From Homarus americanus (taxonomy: Eukaryota > Arthropoda > Malacostraca > Decapoda > Nephropidae): a DNA stretch of 64,000 bases. Positions 49,214 through 62,490 of this stretch are shown piece by piece. Both the position numbers and the translations under genes were made by a program. Position 1 is the stretch's first letter, and each line of letters opens with the position of its first letter. The notes beneath the pieces are model-generated. The model was not told the origin of the DNA and ran no database searches. It was given only the letters and a program-made list of their open reading frames with translations. The DNA is taken from the NCBI RefSeq assembly GCF_018991925.1, contig NW_024737068.1:10654563-10718562 (forward strand), written 5' to 3'.

Positions 49214-51097
49214 ATGGCTTCCGCCGGACCACCACCCCCAGAGAGAAACCTTACCTTACCTGGACCCAGCGGCACTAAACCAAAGAAGACACGACGTTCC
49301 TTAAGCTACGAGGTGAAGTATACCATCATCCAAGAGTTGGAGAAAGGAACAAGGCAGGTTGATTTGGCGCGCCAGCATGGTGTGAACGAATCTACGATAC
49401 GGACTATAAAGAAGGATTCAGCCAAGATAAAGGAGCACATGAAGATCACAAAGTCTACAGGTGCTTCTATGATCAAGTATTTTCACAACCAGGTGCTTCT
49501 CAAGACAGAAAAATTACTTGTGAGGTACTTGGTGCGTCAGGCGCGACGGAACATGGCGGTCGACACGCGCTCTGTTAAGGACTACGCACGTGAACTGTAC
49601 ATGGCAGTGGCACGAAAGATGGGAATTACAGAGCCCAAACCCTTTAATGCTTCCTCTGGGTGGTTACAGAGGTTTAAGATCCGGAACAAGATCACCAATA
49701 TAAACATTGGTGGTGAAGAAGCGAGTGCTGATCGTGCTGCGGCTCGGGAATTTCCTCCGTTTTTACGTGAGATTATGGAGGAAGGACAGTACAGTGACGA
49801 CCAGGTGTTTAACATGGACGAATCTGGTCTTTTCTGGAAAAAGCTACCTTCCAAGTCCTTCGTTGTGAAGAATGCCAGCAGGATTCGGGGCCGGAAAATG
49901 CAGAAGGAACGCATCACCGTCCTGTTTACCACCAATGCCTCCGGTACCTGTAAGCTCAAGTTATCGGTGATCCACACAGCACGCAAGCCGCACGCCTACA
50001 AAACCATGGACATGACCAAGCTAAATGTCCACTGGCTGACCGCACGTAAGGCGTGGATGTTCTCTACACTGTCCCTCTCCTGGTTTGATGACTGTTTTGT
50101 TCCCGATGTAAAAAAATTCTGTGAGCGACAGAATGTGCCATTCAATATTTTGTTGCTGCTGGACAACGCACCAGGACACTCGCCCCTACTGTTAGATCGT
50201 CACCCCAACGTAAAAGTGGTCTTCCTTCCTCCCAACACTACGTCATTAATCCAGCCCATGGACCAGGAGTTGATTTGCAATGTGAAAGCTGCATTCTCAA
50301 CCAAAAAATTCCAGCTCCTGAACGACTACACCAACACCAGGGAAGAGTTGCGTAACCTGAGTGACACCACCACCGATAGCAAGAGCGAAGAAGATGAGGA
50401 TCAACAGTTGGAACAGCAAAAAATACTCTTCAAACAATTCTGGAGAGTATTTAACATCAAGAAAGCTGTGGACTTCTTGGTGGAGTCATGGGATCAGCTG
50501 TCTATTGCTACAATTCGTCACGCATGGAGACATGTGTTGCATGGAATACCAGGTGAGAGGAGGAGTCAATCTGTGACTGGTGAGGTTCAGAATGTTGCAG
50601 TAGCAGTGGACCTTGCCAGAGAAGCTGCGCAGACTGTTACAGTTCCAGGCTTCTCCGAGACCACCAACGACGACATCCTGGAGGTGATCAGAGATCCTGA
50701 AGTGACTGCCGACGAGATGTTGGAAGAAGAACACGTCAGTGAAGAGGAGGAAGAAGGTGCGTCATTCTCCGAAGAACACAATTTAAGTCATAGTGATATT
50801 AAGGGTGCCATGGAGTGTGCAGAGAAGATGAAGTCCTTCCTTTCCCGCGACAATGACGATGACCGCTATGAAGTCTTCCATACCCGGCTGGTGCAGGCTA
50901 TGGAGCCGTACATCAAGGTGTATCACGACAACATCAACGCCAGCCGTCAGCAAAGCATAACAGATTTCTTCGCCCGCAACCCACCACAGCCAGCCCAAGC
51001 CAGTGATAGTGGCAGTGAAGATGACTTTGAGGGATTTGTCAGGGAAGCCCTGACAACTGTAAGTGACAGTGATGGTGATTCACCTGAGGGCCAGTAA
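49214..51097 (+). CDS. Tigger/pogo-type DDE transposase, intact
   Basis: This 627-residue protein would cut and paste elements bearing its TIRs at TA sites. It has a psq-type helix-turn-helix (about residues 28-66: LARQHGVNESTIRTIKKD), a CENP-B-like second DNA-binding domain (about 95-160), and a DDE_1 catalytic core with D202 (NMDESGLFWKKLP), D317 (LLLLDNAPGH) and D350 (TTSLIQPMDQ), the usual pogo DDD set. The C-terminal third is acidic (EEEHVSEEEEEGASFSEEH) and ends with a perfect PCNA-interacting box QQSITDFF (579-586) and PPQPAQASDSGSE. An upstream TTG at 49202 is in frame, but ATG 49214 (MASAGPPPPE) is the natural start. No stops or frameshifts, all catalytic residues present: this looks like a young, possibly active copy. 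Confidence 0.92.
   Translation: MASAGPPPPERNLTLPGPSGTKPKKTRRSLSYEVKYTIIQELEKGTRQVDLARQHGVNESTIRTIKKDSAKIKEHMKITKSTGASMIKYFHNQVLLKTEKLLVRYLVRQARRNMAVDTRSVKDYARELYMAVARKMGITEPKPFNASSGWLQRFKIRNKITNINIGGEEASADRAAAREFPPFLREIMEEGQYSDDQVFNMDESGLFWKKLPSKSFVVKNASRIRGRKMQKERITVLFTTNASGTCKLKLSVIHTARKPHAYKTMDMTKLNVHWLTARKAWMFSTLSLSWFDDCFVPDVKKFCERQNVPFNILLLLDNAPGHSPLLLDRHPNVKVVFLPPNTTSLIQPMDQELICNVKAAFSTKKFQLLNDYTNTREELRNLSDTTTDSKSEEDEDQQLEQQKILFKQFWRVFNIKKAVDFLVESWDQLSIATIRHAWRHVLHGIPGERRSQSVTGEVQNVAVAVDLAREAAQTVTVPGFSETTNDDILEVIRDPEVTADEMLEEEHVSEEEEEGASFSEEHNLSHSDIKGAMECAEKMKSFLSRDNDDDRYEVFHTRLVQAMEPYIKVYHDNINASRQQSITDFFARNPPQPAQASDSGSEDDFEGFVREALTTVSDSDGDSPEGQ
50948..50971 (+). other. PIP box in Tigger transposase
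   Basis: Codons for QQSITDFF match the PCNA-binding consensus Q-x-x-[I/L/M]-x-x-[F/Y]-[F/Y]. Drosophila Pogo transposase has been reported to bind PCNA by such a motif. Confidence 0.8.
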
Positions 51098-51448
51098 TCT
51101 GCCCTCTGCCTCGGAACCAGCCTCCATCCCCGTATGCCGACCCATCTCTTCTACTACCGTAAGTGTTACACCAAATTTTTAGTTTTCTAACCTAACCTTT
51201 ATTTTTCCTATGTTAACCTTTATCTTTCCTAACCTAACCTCTTCTATATTACTTGTTTTTTCATACCATCATAAAGTTAAGATAAAATTTTTACTACAAC
51301 ATAGTTGTGTGTCGTCAAAAAGTGGAGTTTGGGGATCGGCCTGGACTCCATTTCAATTAATCCCATATGTTATGTTGTTCACTTTACGCGTTTCTCGCTT
51401 TCCGCGGTACCCTCCGGGTTACATTAACCGCGTAAAGTGAGGGTGTAA

Positions 51449-52649
<1,201 letters not shown>

Positions 52650-52650
<1 letters not shown>

Positions 52651-53500
52651 CTCTTCAAAAATTTCCATTTTCTTTGATAGAAAATACCACTTTCTTCAAT
52701 AAGAATTCCCGTTTTAATGAAAAAGTTAAATTTTTTTACCAAATTTCCCATTTTATTTCATAAAAATTCCCATTATAAGATCAAATTTTGAACATTATTT
52801 GATTAAAAATTCTCGTTTTCTATGATCAATATCCCATTTTCTTTGATAAAAATTTCCATATTCTATGGTGAAATTTCCTGTTTTCTTTGATAGAAATCCC
52901 CACTTTCAAACATTTTCCCCAAATTTCAAAACTTTTCCCAAAAATTTCCATTTTTTTTTAAATGTCCAATTAATTTATTTGTTCTAAAATTCCCATTTTC
53001 TGTGAAAATTTTCCTGTTTTCTTTGATCAAATTTCCCATTTTCTTTCCCATTTTCTGTGAAAATTTTCCTGTTTTCTTTGATCAAATTTCCCATTTTCTT
53101 TCATAAAAATTCCCATTTTAAGATCAAATTTCCAACATTATTTGATTAAAAATTCTCGTTTTCTATGATCAATATCCCATTTTCTTTGATTAAAAATTTT
53201 CATTTTCTATGGTGAAATTTCCTGTTTTCTTTGATAGAAATCCCCACTTTCAAACATTTTCCCCAAATTTCAAACTTTTCCCAAAAATTTCAAATTTTTT
53301 TGGTCTTCAAAAATGTCCATTGAATTTATTTGTTATAAAATTCCCATTTTCTGTGAAATTTTTCCCGTTTTTGATAAAATTTCCCATTTTTCATAAAATT
53401 CCCATTTTAAGATCAAATTTCCAACATTATTTGATAAAATTCCGTTTTCTATGACCAATATCCTGTTTTTTTTTTATAAAATTTCGATTTTCTATGGTCA
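52650..53500 (+). repeat. AT-rich tandem/duplicated satellite edge
   Basis: Imperfect units such as 'aaaattcccattttctttgat' and a duplicated block of about 330-370 bp: 52800-52960 resembles 53150-53290, both with 'gatagaaatccccactttca'. It grades into the A4T4 satellite. Confidence 0.75.
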
Positions 53501-54178
53501 AATTTCCAAAAATTTTCAGAATTTTTCAGAAAATTTTCCAAAATTTTCCGAAAATTAGAAATTTTTCAGAAAATTTTCCAAAATTTTCCGAAATTTTCCA
53601 AAAATGTTCCAAATTTTCGAAAATTTTCCAAAATTTTCAAAATTTTCAAAAAATTTCAAAATTTCATAAAATTTCCAAAATTTTCTGAAATTTTCTAAAT
53701 TCCTCAGGTTTCAAGTTCTCCAAAATTTTCCTAAATTTCAGAATTATTACTCAAATTTTCCACAAAATTTTCCAAATTTTCCCAAAATTTTCGGAAATTT
53801 CTCAGAAATCCCAAAAATTTTCCAAAATTTTCCAAAAATTTCAGGATTTTCAGAAAATTTTCCAACATTTTCCGATTTTCCAAAATTTTCAAAATTTTCG
53901 AAAAATTTCCGATACTCAAAAAATTTCAGAAAATTCAAATCCTAAATGTTCGATCCCAAATTTTCGAAAATTTCAGAAATTTTCAGATTCTCAGAAATTT
54001 TCCCAAAATTTCAAATTTTCAGAAAAATTTTCAAAATTCCAAAATACTTCCAAAAATCATTTCCCAAAATTTCGATATCATTTCCCAAATTTTACAAAAA
54101 TTTACAGAAATTTTCCAAAAATTTTCCAAAAATTTCCTGAATTTTTTCCAAAATTTTCCAAAAAATTTCCCTAATTTT
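53500..54178 (+). repeat. A4T4 short-period satellite, first block
   Basis: Same repeat as 54890-62490: AAAATTTTC followed by one or two bases, unit 10-11 bp. Very few TA or TG steps. Confidence 0.92.
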
Positions 54179-54889
54179 CGACTTCAGGCCACCTGACTTA
54201 CTGTATCTTGAACTATGTAATTACTTCATTGAATCAGGTGTGCTTGAGGACATTCTTGCTGTTTATCCCAAATTTGCTAGCCCACACTGATTAGTCTTCA
54301 ATTAGAATATGACTCCAATGTATGTGATCCACTGACCTATATATGCTACTGGTGAATGTGATGTATTTCCTTCTTTGTGTACGACCTCTGTCCTGCGTGG
54401 CAGTGAACAGTGGCATTACCCACATGAATCTGACCTATATATAGTGTCAATGAATATGATGCATTCTTTGTGTACGAACCTCTGTCCTGTATGGCAGTGA
54501 AAATGACATTACCCACATGAATCTGACCGACGTATATGTATGTATGTGCGTGTGTGCATGTATATGTGCGTGTACGTGTATATGTGTATGTATATATACG
54601 TATATGTATGTATATGTGTGTGTGCGTGTTTACATATATGTATATGTACTGTCAATGAATATGATGCAACTCTTTGTGTACGAACCTCTATGCAGCAGTG
54701 AACAGTGACATTATCCATTTGAATCTGACCTCTATACATTTATAGTTGTTAATGAATATGATGTATTTCTTTGTGTGTGAACCTCTGTCCTGCGTGACAG
54801 TGAGAAGTGATACCACCCTCAGTGTCAAGACCTGACTGAATTACTCAGAATAGGCAAACTGTACTACAAGCTCTGCCAATAAATTTGTT
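54179..54889 (+). repeat. dispersed repeat island inside the satellite
   Basis: 54181-54345 matches 41195-41440 in reverse. From 54340 to 54815 there are about four units of roughly 100-150 bp containing 'ctttgtgtacgaacctctgtcct' (in part), 'ggcagtgaacagtg' and 'acccacatgaatctgacc'. The third is expanded by a TG/TA-rich tract (54533-54645). Confidence 0.8.
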
Positions 54890-57800
54890 AAACTAAAAAA
54901 ACTAAACCCTAATTTTCCGAAAAATTTAAAAAAATTTCAAAAATTTTTCCAAAATTTTCAGAAATTTTTCAAATTTCGAAAATTTTCCAAAATTCAAATT
55001 TTCAGAAATTTTTTAGAAATTTTCAGAAATTTTTCCAAAATTTTCAGAAATTTTTCCAAAATTTTCAGAATTTTCGAAATTTTTCAAGTTTTCCAAAAAT
55101 TTTCAGAAAATTCTAAAAATTTTCAGAAATTTTCAGAAAATTGTCCAAAAATTCAAAATTACTCAAAACTTTCCAAAACTTTTCAGAAAATTGTCCAAAA
55201 TTTTCAGAAATTTTTCCAAAATTTTCCCAATATTTTCCCAAATTTTCAGAAAATTTTCCAAAATTTTCCAAAAATTTTCAGAAAATTCCCAACATTTTTC
55301 GAAAAATTTCCAAAAATTTTCAGAAATTTTCAGAAAATTTTTCCAAAATTTTCAAAAATTGCACTTCAAATTTTCCGAGAATTTTCGAAAATTTTCAAAA
55401 AATTTTCCCAAATTTTCCGAAACTTTTCAAAATTTTTCCCAAAATTTCCAAAAATTTCCCCAAATTTTCAAAAAATTTTCCCAAATTTTCCAAAATTTTC
55501 AAAAAAATTTCAGAAAATTCCCAAAAATTTTCCGAAATTTTTCCGAAATTTTTCCGAAATTTTTCCGAAAATTTTCAGAAATTTTTCCAAATTTTTTAAA
55601 AATTTTTCCCAAATTTTCCGAAAATTTTCAAAAAATTTCCAAAATTATCCAAATTTTCGAAAATTTCCAAAATTTTTCAAAATTTTTCCAAATTTTCGAA
55701 AATTTTTCAAATTTCTCGAAAATTTTCAGAAAATTCCAAAAATTTTCAGAAAATTTCAAAAATATCCCAAATTATCCGAAAATTTTCAGAAATTTTCGAA
55801 AAATTTTCCAAAATTTTCGAAATTTTTCCAAATTTTCCAAAAATTTTTCCCAAATTTTTCGAAAATTTCAAAAATTTCAAAATTTTCAGAAATTTTCGAA
55901 ATTTTTCGAAATTTTTCAGAAATTTTTCCGAAATTTTTCAGATTCCAAATTTTTCAAAAATTACTCCCAAATTTTCGAAAATTTTCAAAATTTCCAAAAA
56001 TTTTCAGAAATTTTCAAAAATTATCCCAAATTTTCCGAGAATTTTCCAAAATTTTCGAAAATTTTCCAAATTTTTCAGAAAAATTTCTAGAAAAATTTCA
56101 AAAATTATCCCAAATTATCCGAAAATTTTCAGAAATTTTTCAGAAAATTTTCCAAAATTTTCGAAACTTTTCAAAATTTTTCCAAAAGTTTCCAAAATTT
56201 TCCCAATTTCCGAAATTTCAAAATTTCCAAAATTTCAGAAAATTTCAAAAATTTTCAAAATTTTCAAAAAATTTCAGAAATTTTCAGAAAATTTTCAAAT
56301 TTTCAGAAATTTTCAATTTTTCAAAATTTTCCAAAAATTTTCAAAAATTTTCAGAAATTTCCCAAAATTATCCCAAATTTTTTCCCAAATTTTTCAAAAA
56401 TTTCCAAAATTTCTACAAAATTTTTCGAAAAATTTTCAAATTTCCAAAATTTTCAAATTTTCGAAAATTCCCAAAAATTTTCAAGAAATTTTCGAAAATT
56501 TTCGAAATTTTCAGAATTCCAAAATTTTCCAAAAAATTTTCAGATTTTCGAAAATTTCAAAAAATTTTCCAAAGAATTCAGAAATTTCCAAAATTATCCC
56601 AAATTTTCCGAAAAATTTTCCAAAATTTTCAAAAATTTTTCAAATTTTCGAAAATTTAATTTTAATTACCAGAAAATTTCAAAAATTTTCAGAAAATTTC
56701 AAAATTTTCAGAAAATTTCCAAAAAATTTCAGAAAATTTCAAATTTTTCAAAAATGTTCCAAAAATTTTCAGAATTTTTCGAAATTTTTCAGAAATTTTT
56801 CGGAAAAAATTTTCAAAATACTCGAAAAATTTCAAAATTTCAAAAATGTTCAGAAATTTTCCAAAAATTATCTAAGTTCAAAATTTTCAGAATTTTTCCA
56901 GAAAATTTTCAAAATTCGAAATTTTTAAATTTTTCGAAATTTTTCCCCAAATTTTCAGAAAATTTTCAAAAATTTTCCAAATTACTCAAGAAATTTTCAA
57001 AAATTCCCATATTTTCAAAATTTTCAAAAATTTTCAAAAAATTACTACAATTTTAAAATTATCCCATATTTTCGAAAATTTTCCAAATTTTCAAAAATTT
57101 TCCCAAAATTCTAGAAAATTTTCCCAAAATTTTCAGAAAATTTTCCCAATTTTCAGAAAATTTTCTACAAATTATTTCAGAAATTTTTTCGAAAATTTCA
57201 AAAATTTTCAGAAAAATTTCCAAAAATTTTTCAGAAAATTTCAAAACCTAAAAATTTTCAAAAAATTTTCAGAAATTTTCAGAAAATTTTCAAGAAAATT
57301 TCAGAAAATTTTCAGAAAATTCCCAAAAATTTTCCCAAATTTTCCGAAAATTTTCAAAAAATTTCCAAAAGTTTTCAGAATTTCCAAATATTATCAAATT
57401 ACTCAAAGTTCTAAAAATTTTCAAAAATTTTCAAAAAATTTTCCCAAATTTTCGAAACTTTTCAAAATTTTCCAAGGTTCAGAAATTTTCCCAAATTTTT
57501 CAAAAATTTTCCAAATTTTTCCAGAAATTTCCAAAATTTTCGAAATTTTTCCAAATTTTCCAAAAATTTTCTAAAATTTTCGAAATTTTCAAAAATTTCC
57601 AAAATTTTCAGAAATTTTCAAAAATTATCCCAAGTTTACCGAAATTTTCAAAATTTTTCAAAATTTTCCAAAAATTTCAAAAATTTTCAGAAAATTTCCA
57701 AAAATTTTTCAGAATTTCAAAATTTTCAAAAATTTTCAAAGAAATTTTCAAGAATTATCCCAAATTTTTCGAAAATTTTCCAAAATTTTCCCAATGCAAA

Positions 57801-60800
57801 ATTTCAGAAAATTTCAGAAAATTTCCAAAAATTTTCAGAAAATTTCAAAAATTTTCAAAAAGTTACACTTTCAGAAATTTTCAGAAATTTTCAGAAATTT
57901 TCAAATTTTTCAGAAATTTTCGAAAATTTTCAAAAATTTCAAATTTTCAGAAATTTCCCAAATTATCCCAAATTTTTCCAAATTTTCAAGAATTTCACAA
58001 AATTTTACAAATTTTCGAAAATTTTCCAAATTTTCAGAAAATTTTCCAAAATTTTCAGAAAATTTTCAAAATTTTCCAAAATTTTCAAAAATTTTCAGAA
58101 AATTCCAAAAGAATTTTCAGAAATTTTTCGAATTTTCCCGAAAATTTTCAGAAATTTTTCAAATTACTTTCAAAAATTTTCCCAAATTTCTCGAAAATTT
58201 TCAAATTTCAAAATTTCAATTTTCAAAAATTATCCAAAATTTTCGAAAATTTTCAAAATTTTCAAAAATTTTTCCAAATTTCAGAAAATTTTCCCAATTT
58301 TTCAGAAGAATTTTCCCCCAAATTTTCACCTCAGAAAATTTCAAAATTTTCAGAAAATTTCAAAATTTTCGAAAATTTCAAAATTTTCAAAAATTTTCGA
58401 AATTACAAATTTCCAAAGTTTTCAAAATTTTCCAAAAATTATCCATTACCGAAATTTTCAAAATTTTCAAAAATTTTCAAAAAATTTTCCCAAATTTTCG
58501 AAACTTTTAAAATTTTTTCCAAAAGTTTTCAAAATTTTCCCAAATTTTTCAAAAATTTCCAAATTTTTCAGAAAATTTTCAAAATTTTCGAAATTTTCAA
58601 ATTTTTCAAAAATTTTCCCCAAATTTTCGAAATTTTACTAAAATTTCCAAAAAATTTACTTTCGATTTTCAAAGGTTAATCTGATTACTGAGGAATTTCA
58701 AGGATTTTCAAGGGTTCAGAGGTTCAGGAGGATTTTCGAAGGTTCCAAGGATTACTCGAAAGGTTCAAGTTCAAGGTTACTCAAAGGGATTTCCGAGATT
58801 TTCGGAAATTCGGAAGGTTCCCCAAAGGATTTTTCCGAGATTACTCAAGGTTTTAAGGGATTTTCAGATTTCCCAAATGTCAGGTTACTCCGAAGGATTT
58901 TCAAAAGTTCAAAATTTTTCAAAATTTTCAAAGGTTTTCAAGGTTCCCGAAGATTTCAAGATTATCCCAAGATTACTCCAAAATTTCAAAATTTTCGGAA
59001 GGTTGCTTCCAGAAATTTTCAGAAGTTACTCAAGATTTTCAGAAAATTTCAAAGGTTTTCCAATTACTTTCGAAATTCAGGTTACATGCAAGAGTTCTCC
59101 CCAAGTTTACTATCTCAAAATTTTTCAAAAATTTCTCAAGGAAATTTCAAAAATTTTCCAAAGATTTTCAGAATTTTCAGAAGGATTTTCCAAGTTCAAA
59201 GGTTACTCAGAAAATTCCCAAAATTTTTGAAAATTTTCCAAGAATTTTCAGAAAATTTTCAGAAATTTCAGAAGATTTTCAGAAATTCCCAAAAGATTTC
59301 TAAGTTACCGAAAATTTTCAAAAAAATTTCAAAGTTTTAGAAATTTTCCAAGAATTATCCCAGGTTCCGAAAATTTTCAAAAATTTTCAAAGATTTTCAA
59401 AATTTTCCCCAAATTTTCCGAAACTTTTCAATTTCCAAGGTTCAAGATTATTCCCAAATTTTCCAAAATTTCCCCAAATTTTTCAGAAGAATTTTCAAGA
59501 ATTCTCCCAAAATTTTCCAGATTACTTTCCAAGAGATTTTCCAAGATTTCCGAAATTTACTCAGAGATTTCAAGAGTTTTCAGGAATTTCAAGAATTATC
59601 TGATTTTCCGAAGAATTTTCCAGATTTCTCAAGAGATTTTTCAAGTTACTCAGAGAATTCTCCCAATTTTCGAAGGTGCCAATTTTCAGAAATTTTCAGA
59701 AAATCTCCAAAATTTTCAGAAAATTTCCAAAATTTTCAGAAAATTTCAAAATTTTCAGAAAATTTCAAAAATTTTCAAAAATTTTCCGAAAATTTTCAAA
59801 AAATTTCAAAAGTTTTCAGAAATTTTCCAAGTTATCCAAATTTTCGAAAATTTTCAAAGAATTTTTCCAAAGTTCAAAATTTTCCCAAATTTTCCAAAAA
59901 TTTTCCCCAAATTTTTCAGAAAATTTTCCCAAAATTTTCAGAAATTTTTCCAAAATTTTTCAAAATTTTCCCCAAATTTTCGAGTTCAAAAAATTTCAAA
60001 ATTTTTCAGAAATTTTCAAAAAATTATCCCAAATTTTCGAAAATTTTCCAAAATTTTCCAAAAATTTCAGAAAATTTCAGAAAAATTTTCAGAAAATTCA
60101 AAATTGCCAGAAAATTTCCAAAATTTTCAAAAATTTTCAAGAATTTTCAGAAGTACTTTCAAGAAATTTCAGAAAATTCTGAAATTTTCCCCAAATTTTT
60201 CGAAAATTTTCAAAAAATTTCAAAAATTTTCAGAAATTTCCCAAAATTATCTAAATTTTCAATTTTCAAAAAATTTCAAAAATTTTCCAAAATTTTCAAA
60301 AATTTTCCCCAAAATTTCAGAAAATTTTCAAAATTTCCAAAATTTTTCCAAATTTCAAGAAATTTTCGAAATTTTCCAAGATACTCAGAAAATTTTCCCA
60401 AAAGTTACTGAAAATTTCAAAATTTTTCAAAATTTTCGAAATTTTCAAAAATTTTTCCAAAAATTTTCAAATTTTCAGATTTTCCAAAATTTTTCAGAAA
60501 ATTCAAAAATTTTCCAAAATTTTTCCCAAAATTTTCAGAAATTTTCAGAAAAATTTTCCAAAATTTCAGAAAATTTTCAGAAAATTCCCAAAATTTTTCG
60601 AAAAATTCCAAAATTACTCAAGAAAATTTTAAATTTTCAGAAAATTTTCAGAAAAATTCAAAAAATTCTCCCAAATTCACCGAAATTTTTCAAAAATTTC
60701 CAAAGTTTTCAGAAATATTTCAAAAATTATCCCAAATTTTCGAAAATTTTCAAAAATTCCAAAAATTTTCAAAAAATTACTTCAAATTTTCGAAACTTTT

Positions 60801-62490
60801 CAAAATTTTTCCAAGTTCAAAATTTTCCCAAATTTTCCAAAAATTTTCCCAAATTTTTCAGAAAATTTTCCAAAATTTTCAAAATTTTCAAATTTTCCAA
60901 AAATTTTCCCAAATTTTCGAAAATTTTCAAAAATTCCAAAATTTTCAGAAATTTTCAAAAATTATCTAAGAATTTTCGAAAATTTCCAAGAATTTTCAAA
61001 AAATTACTCAAAATTTCAGAAAATTTTCAGAAAATTTCCAAAATTTTCGAAAATTCCCAAAATTTTCAAAAATTTTCGAAATTTTCAAAAATTTCAAAAT
61101 TTTCGAAATTTCCCAAAATTTCTACTTCCGAAAATTGCAAATTTCCATACCTCAAAATTTCCAAAATTTTCAGAAAATTCCAAATTTACAGAAATTTCCA
61201 AAGTTCTCAAAAATTTTCAAAAATTTTCAAGAATTTTCGAAAATTTTCCAAAATTTTCAGAAAATTTTCAGAAAATTTAAAAAATTTCCCCAAATTTTCC
61301 GAAAATTTTCAAAAATTTCAAATTTTCAGAAATTTCCCAAAATTTCCCCAAATTTTCCAAAATTTTAAAAATTTTCCCAAATTTTCAGAAAATTTCCAAA
61401 ATTTCAAATTTTCCAAATTCTCAAGAAAAATTTCCAAAAATTTTCAGAAATTTTTCAAAATTAATCATTCTCGAAAATTTTCCAAAATTTTCAAAAAATT
61501 TTCAAAATTTTCAAAAATTTTCAAATTTACAGAAATTTTCAGAAAATTTTCAGAAATTTTCAGAAAATTTTCAGAAAATTCCAAAAATTCCCAATTTTTC
61601 GAAAATTTTCAAAAATTTCAAATTCTCGAAAATTTCAAAAATTATCCCAAATTTTCCAAAATTTTCAAAATTTTCAAAATTTTCCAAAATTTTCCAAAAA
61701 TTTTCCAAAATTTTCAAAAAATTTTCCCAAATTTCAGAAAATTTCCAAAATTTTTCCAAAATTTTTCAAATTTTCAGAAAGTTTTCCAAAATTTTCCGAA
61801 ATTTTTCCAAAATTTTGCACAAATTTTCCCAAATTTTCAAAAAATTTTCCAAAAATTATCAGAAATTTTCCAAATTTTTCATAAAATTTTCAGAAAATTC
61901 CCAAAAATTTTCCAAAATTTTCCGAAATTTTTCCAAAATTTTCCAAAATTTTGTAAATTTTCCGAAAATTTTCTGAAATTTTCAAAAATTTTCAAAAAAT
62001 TTTCAGAAAATTTCCAAAAATTTCTGAAATTTTCCAAAAATTTTCAGAAAATTTCCAAAATTTTTCCAAAATTTCAAAAATTTTCAGAAAATTTCTCGAA
62101 ATTTCAAAAATTTTTCCCAAATTTTCGAAATTTCAAAATTTTCTAAAAATTTTCCAAAAATTTTCAAAAATTTTCAAAATTTTCGAAATTTTTAAAAATT
62201 TTCAAAATTTTCAAAAATTTTCCAAAATTTTCAAAATTTTCAAAAATTTTCAAAAATTTTCAGAAATTGTCCAAAATTTTCCAAATTTTCAGAATTTTTC
62301 AGAAAAATTCCCAAAATTTTCGAAAATTTTCCAAAAATTTTCAGAAATTTCAGGTAATCCCAAAATTTTCAGAACATTTTCAAAAATTTTCCAAAAATTT
62401 TCAACCAAAATTTTCCAAAAATTTCCGAAATTTTCTCCAAAAATTTTCCAAAAATACCAAAATTTTTCCAAAATTTACCAAAATTTTCCT
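54890..62490 (+). repeat. A4T4 helically phased satellite, main block
   Basis: About 7.6 kb of AAAATTTTC(C/A/CA/CAG) units. Sampled distances between successive TTTTC are mostly 10 and 11, close to 10.5 on average. The plus strand almost lacks TA, TG and GG; the C of each unit is on plus. This composition excludes TAA, TAG and TGA, so the region translates as long open frames of Lys-Phe-Ser-Lys-Ile-Phe-Gln-Asn type (up to 680 codons at 60104-62146), which are not genes. A variant section (58660-59680) contains more 'aaggttactcaagg' words. Confidence 0.93.

Noticed and set aside
60104..62146. 680-codon open frame, and similar long frames at 55191-56090 and 57794-58510
   Set aside because: They are translations of the A4T4 satellite, which lacks TA and TG steps and so cannot form stop codons on this strand; the product is monotonous and similar frames are open in several registers.
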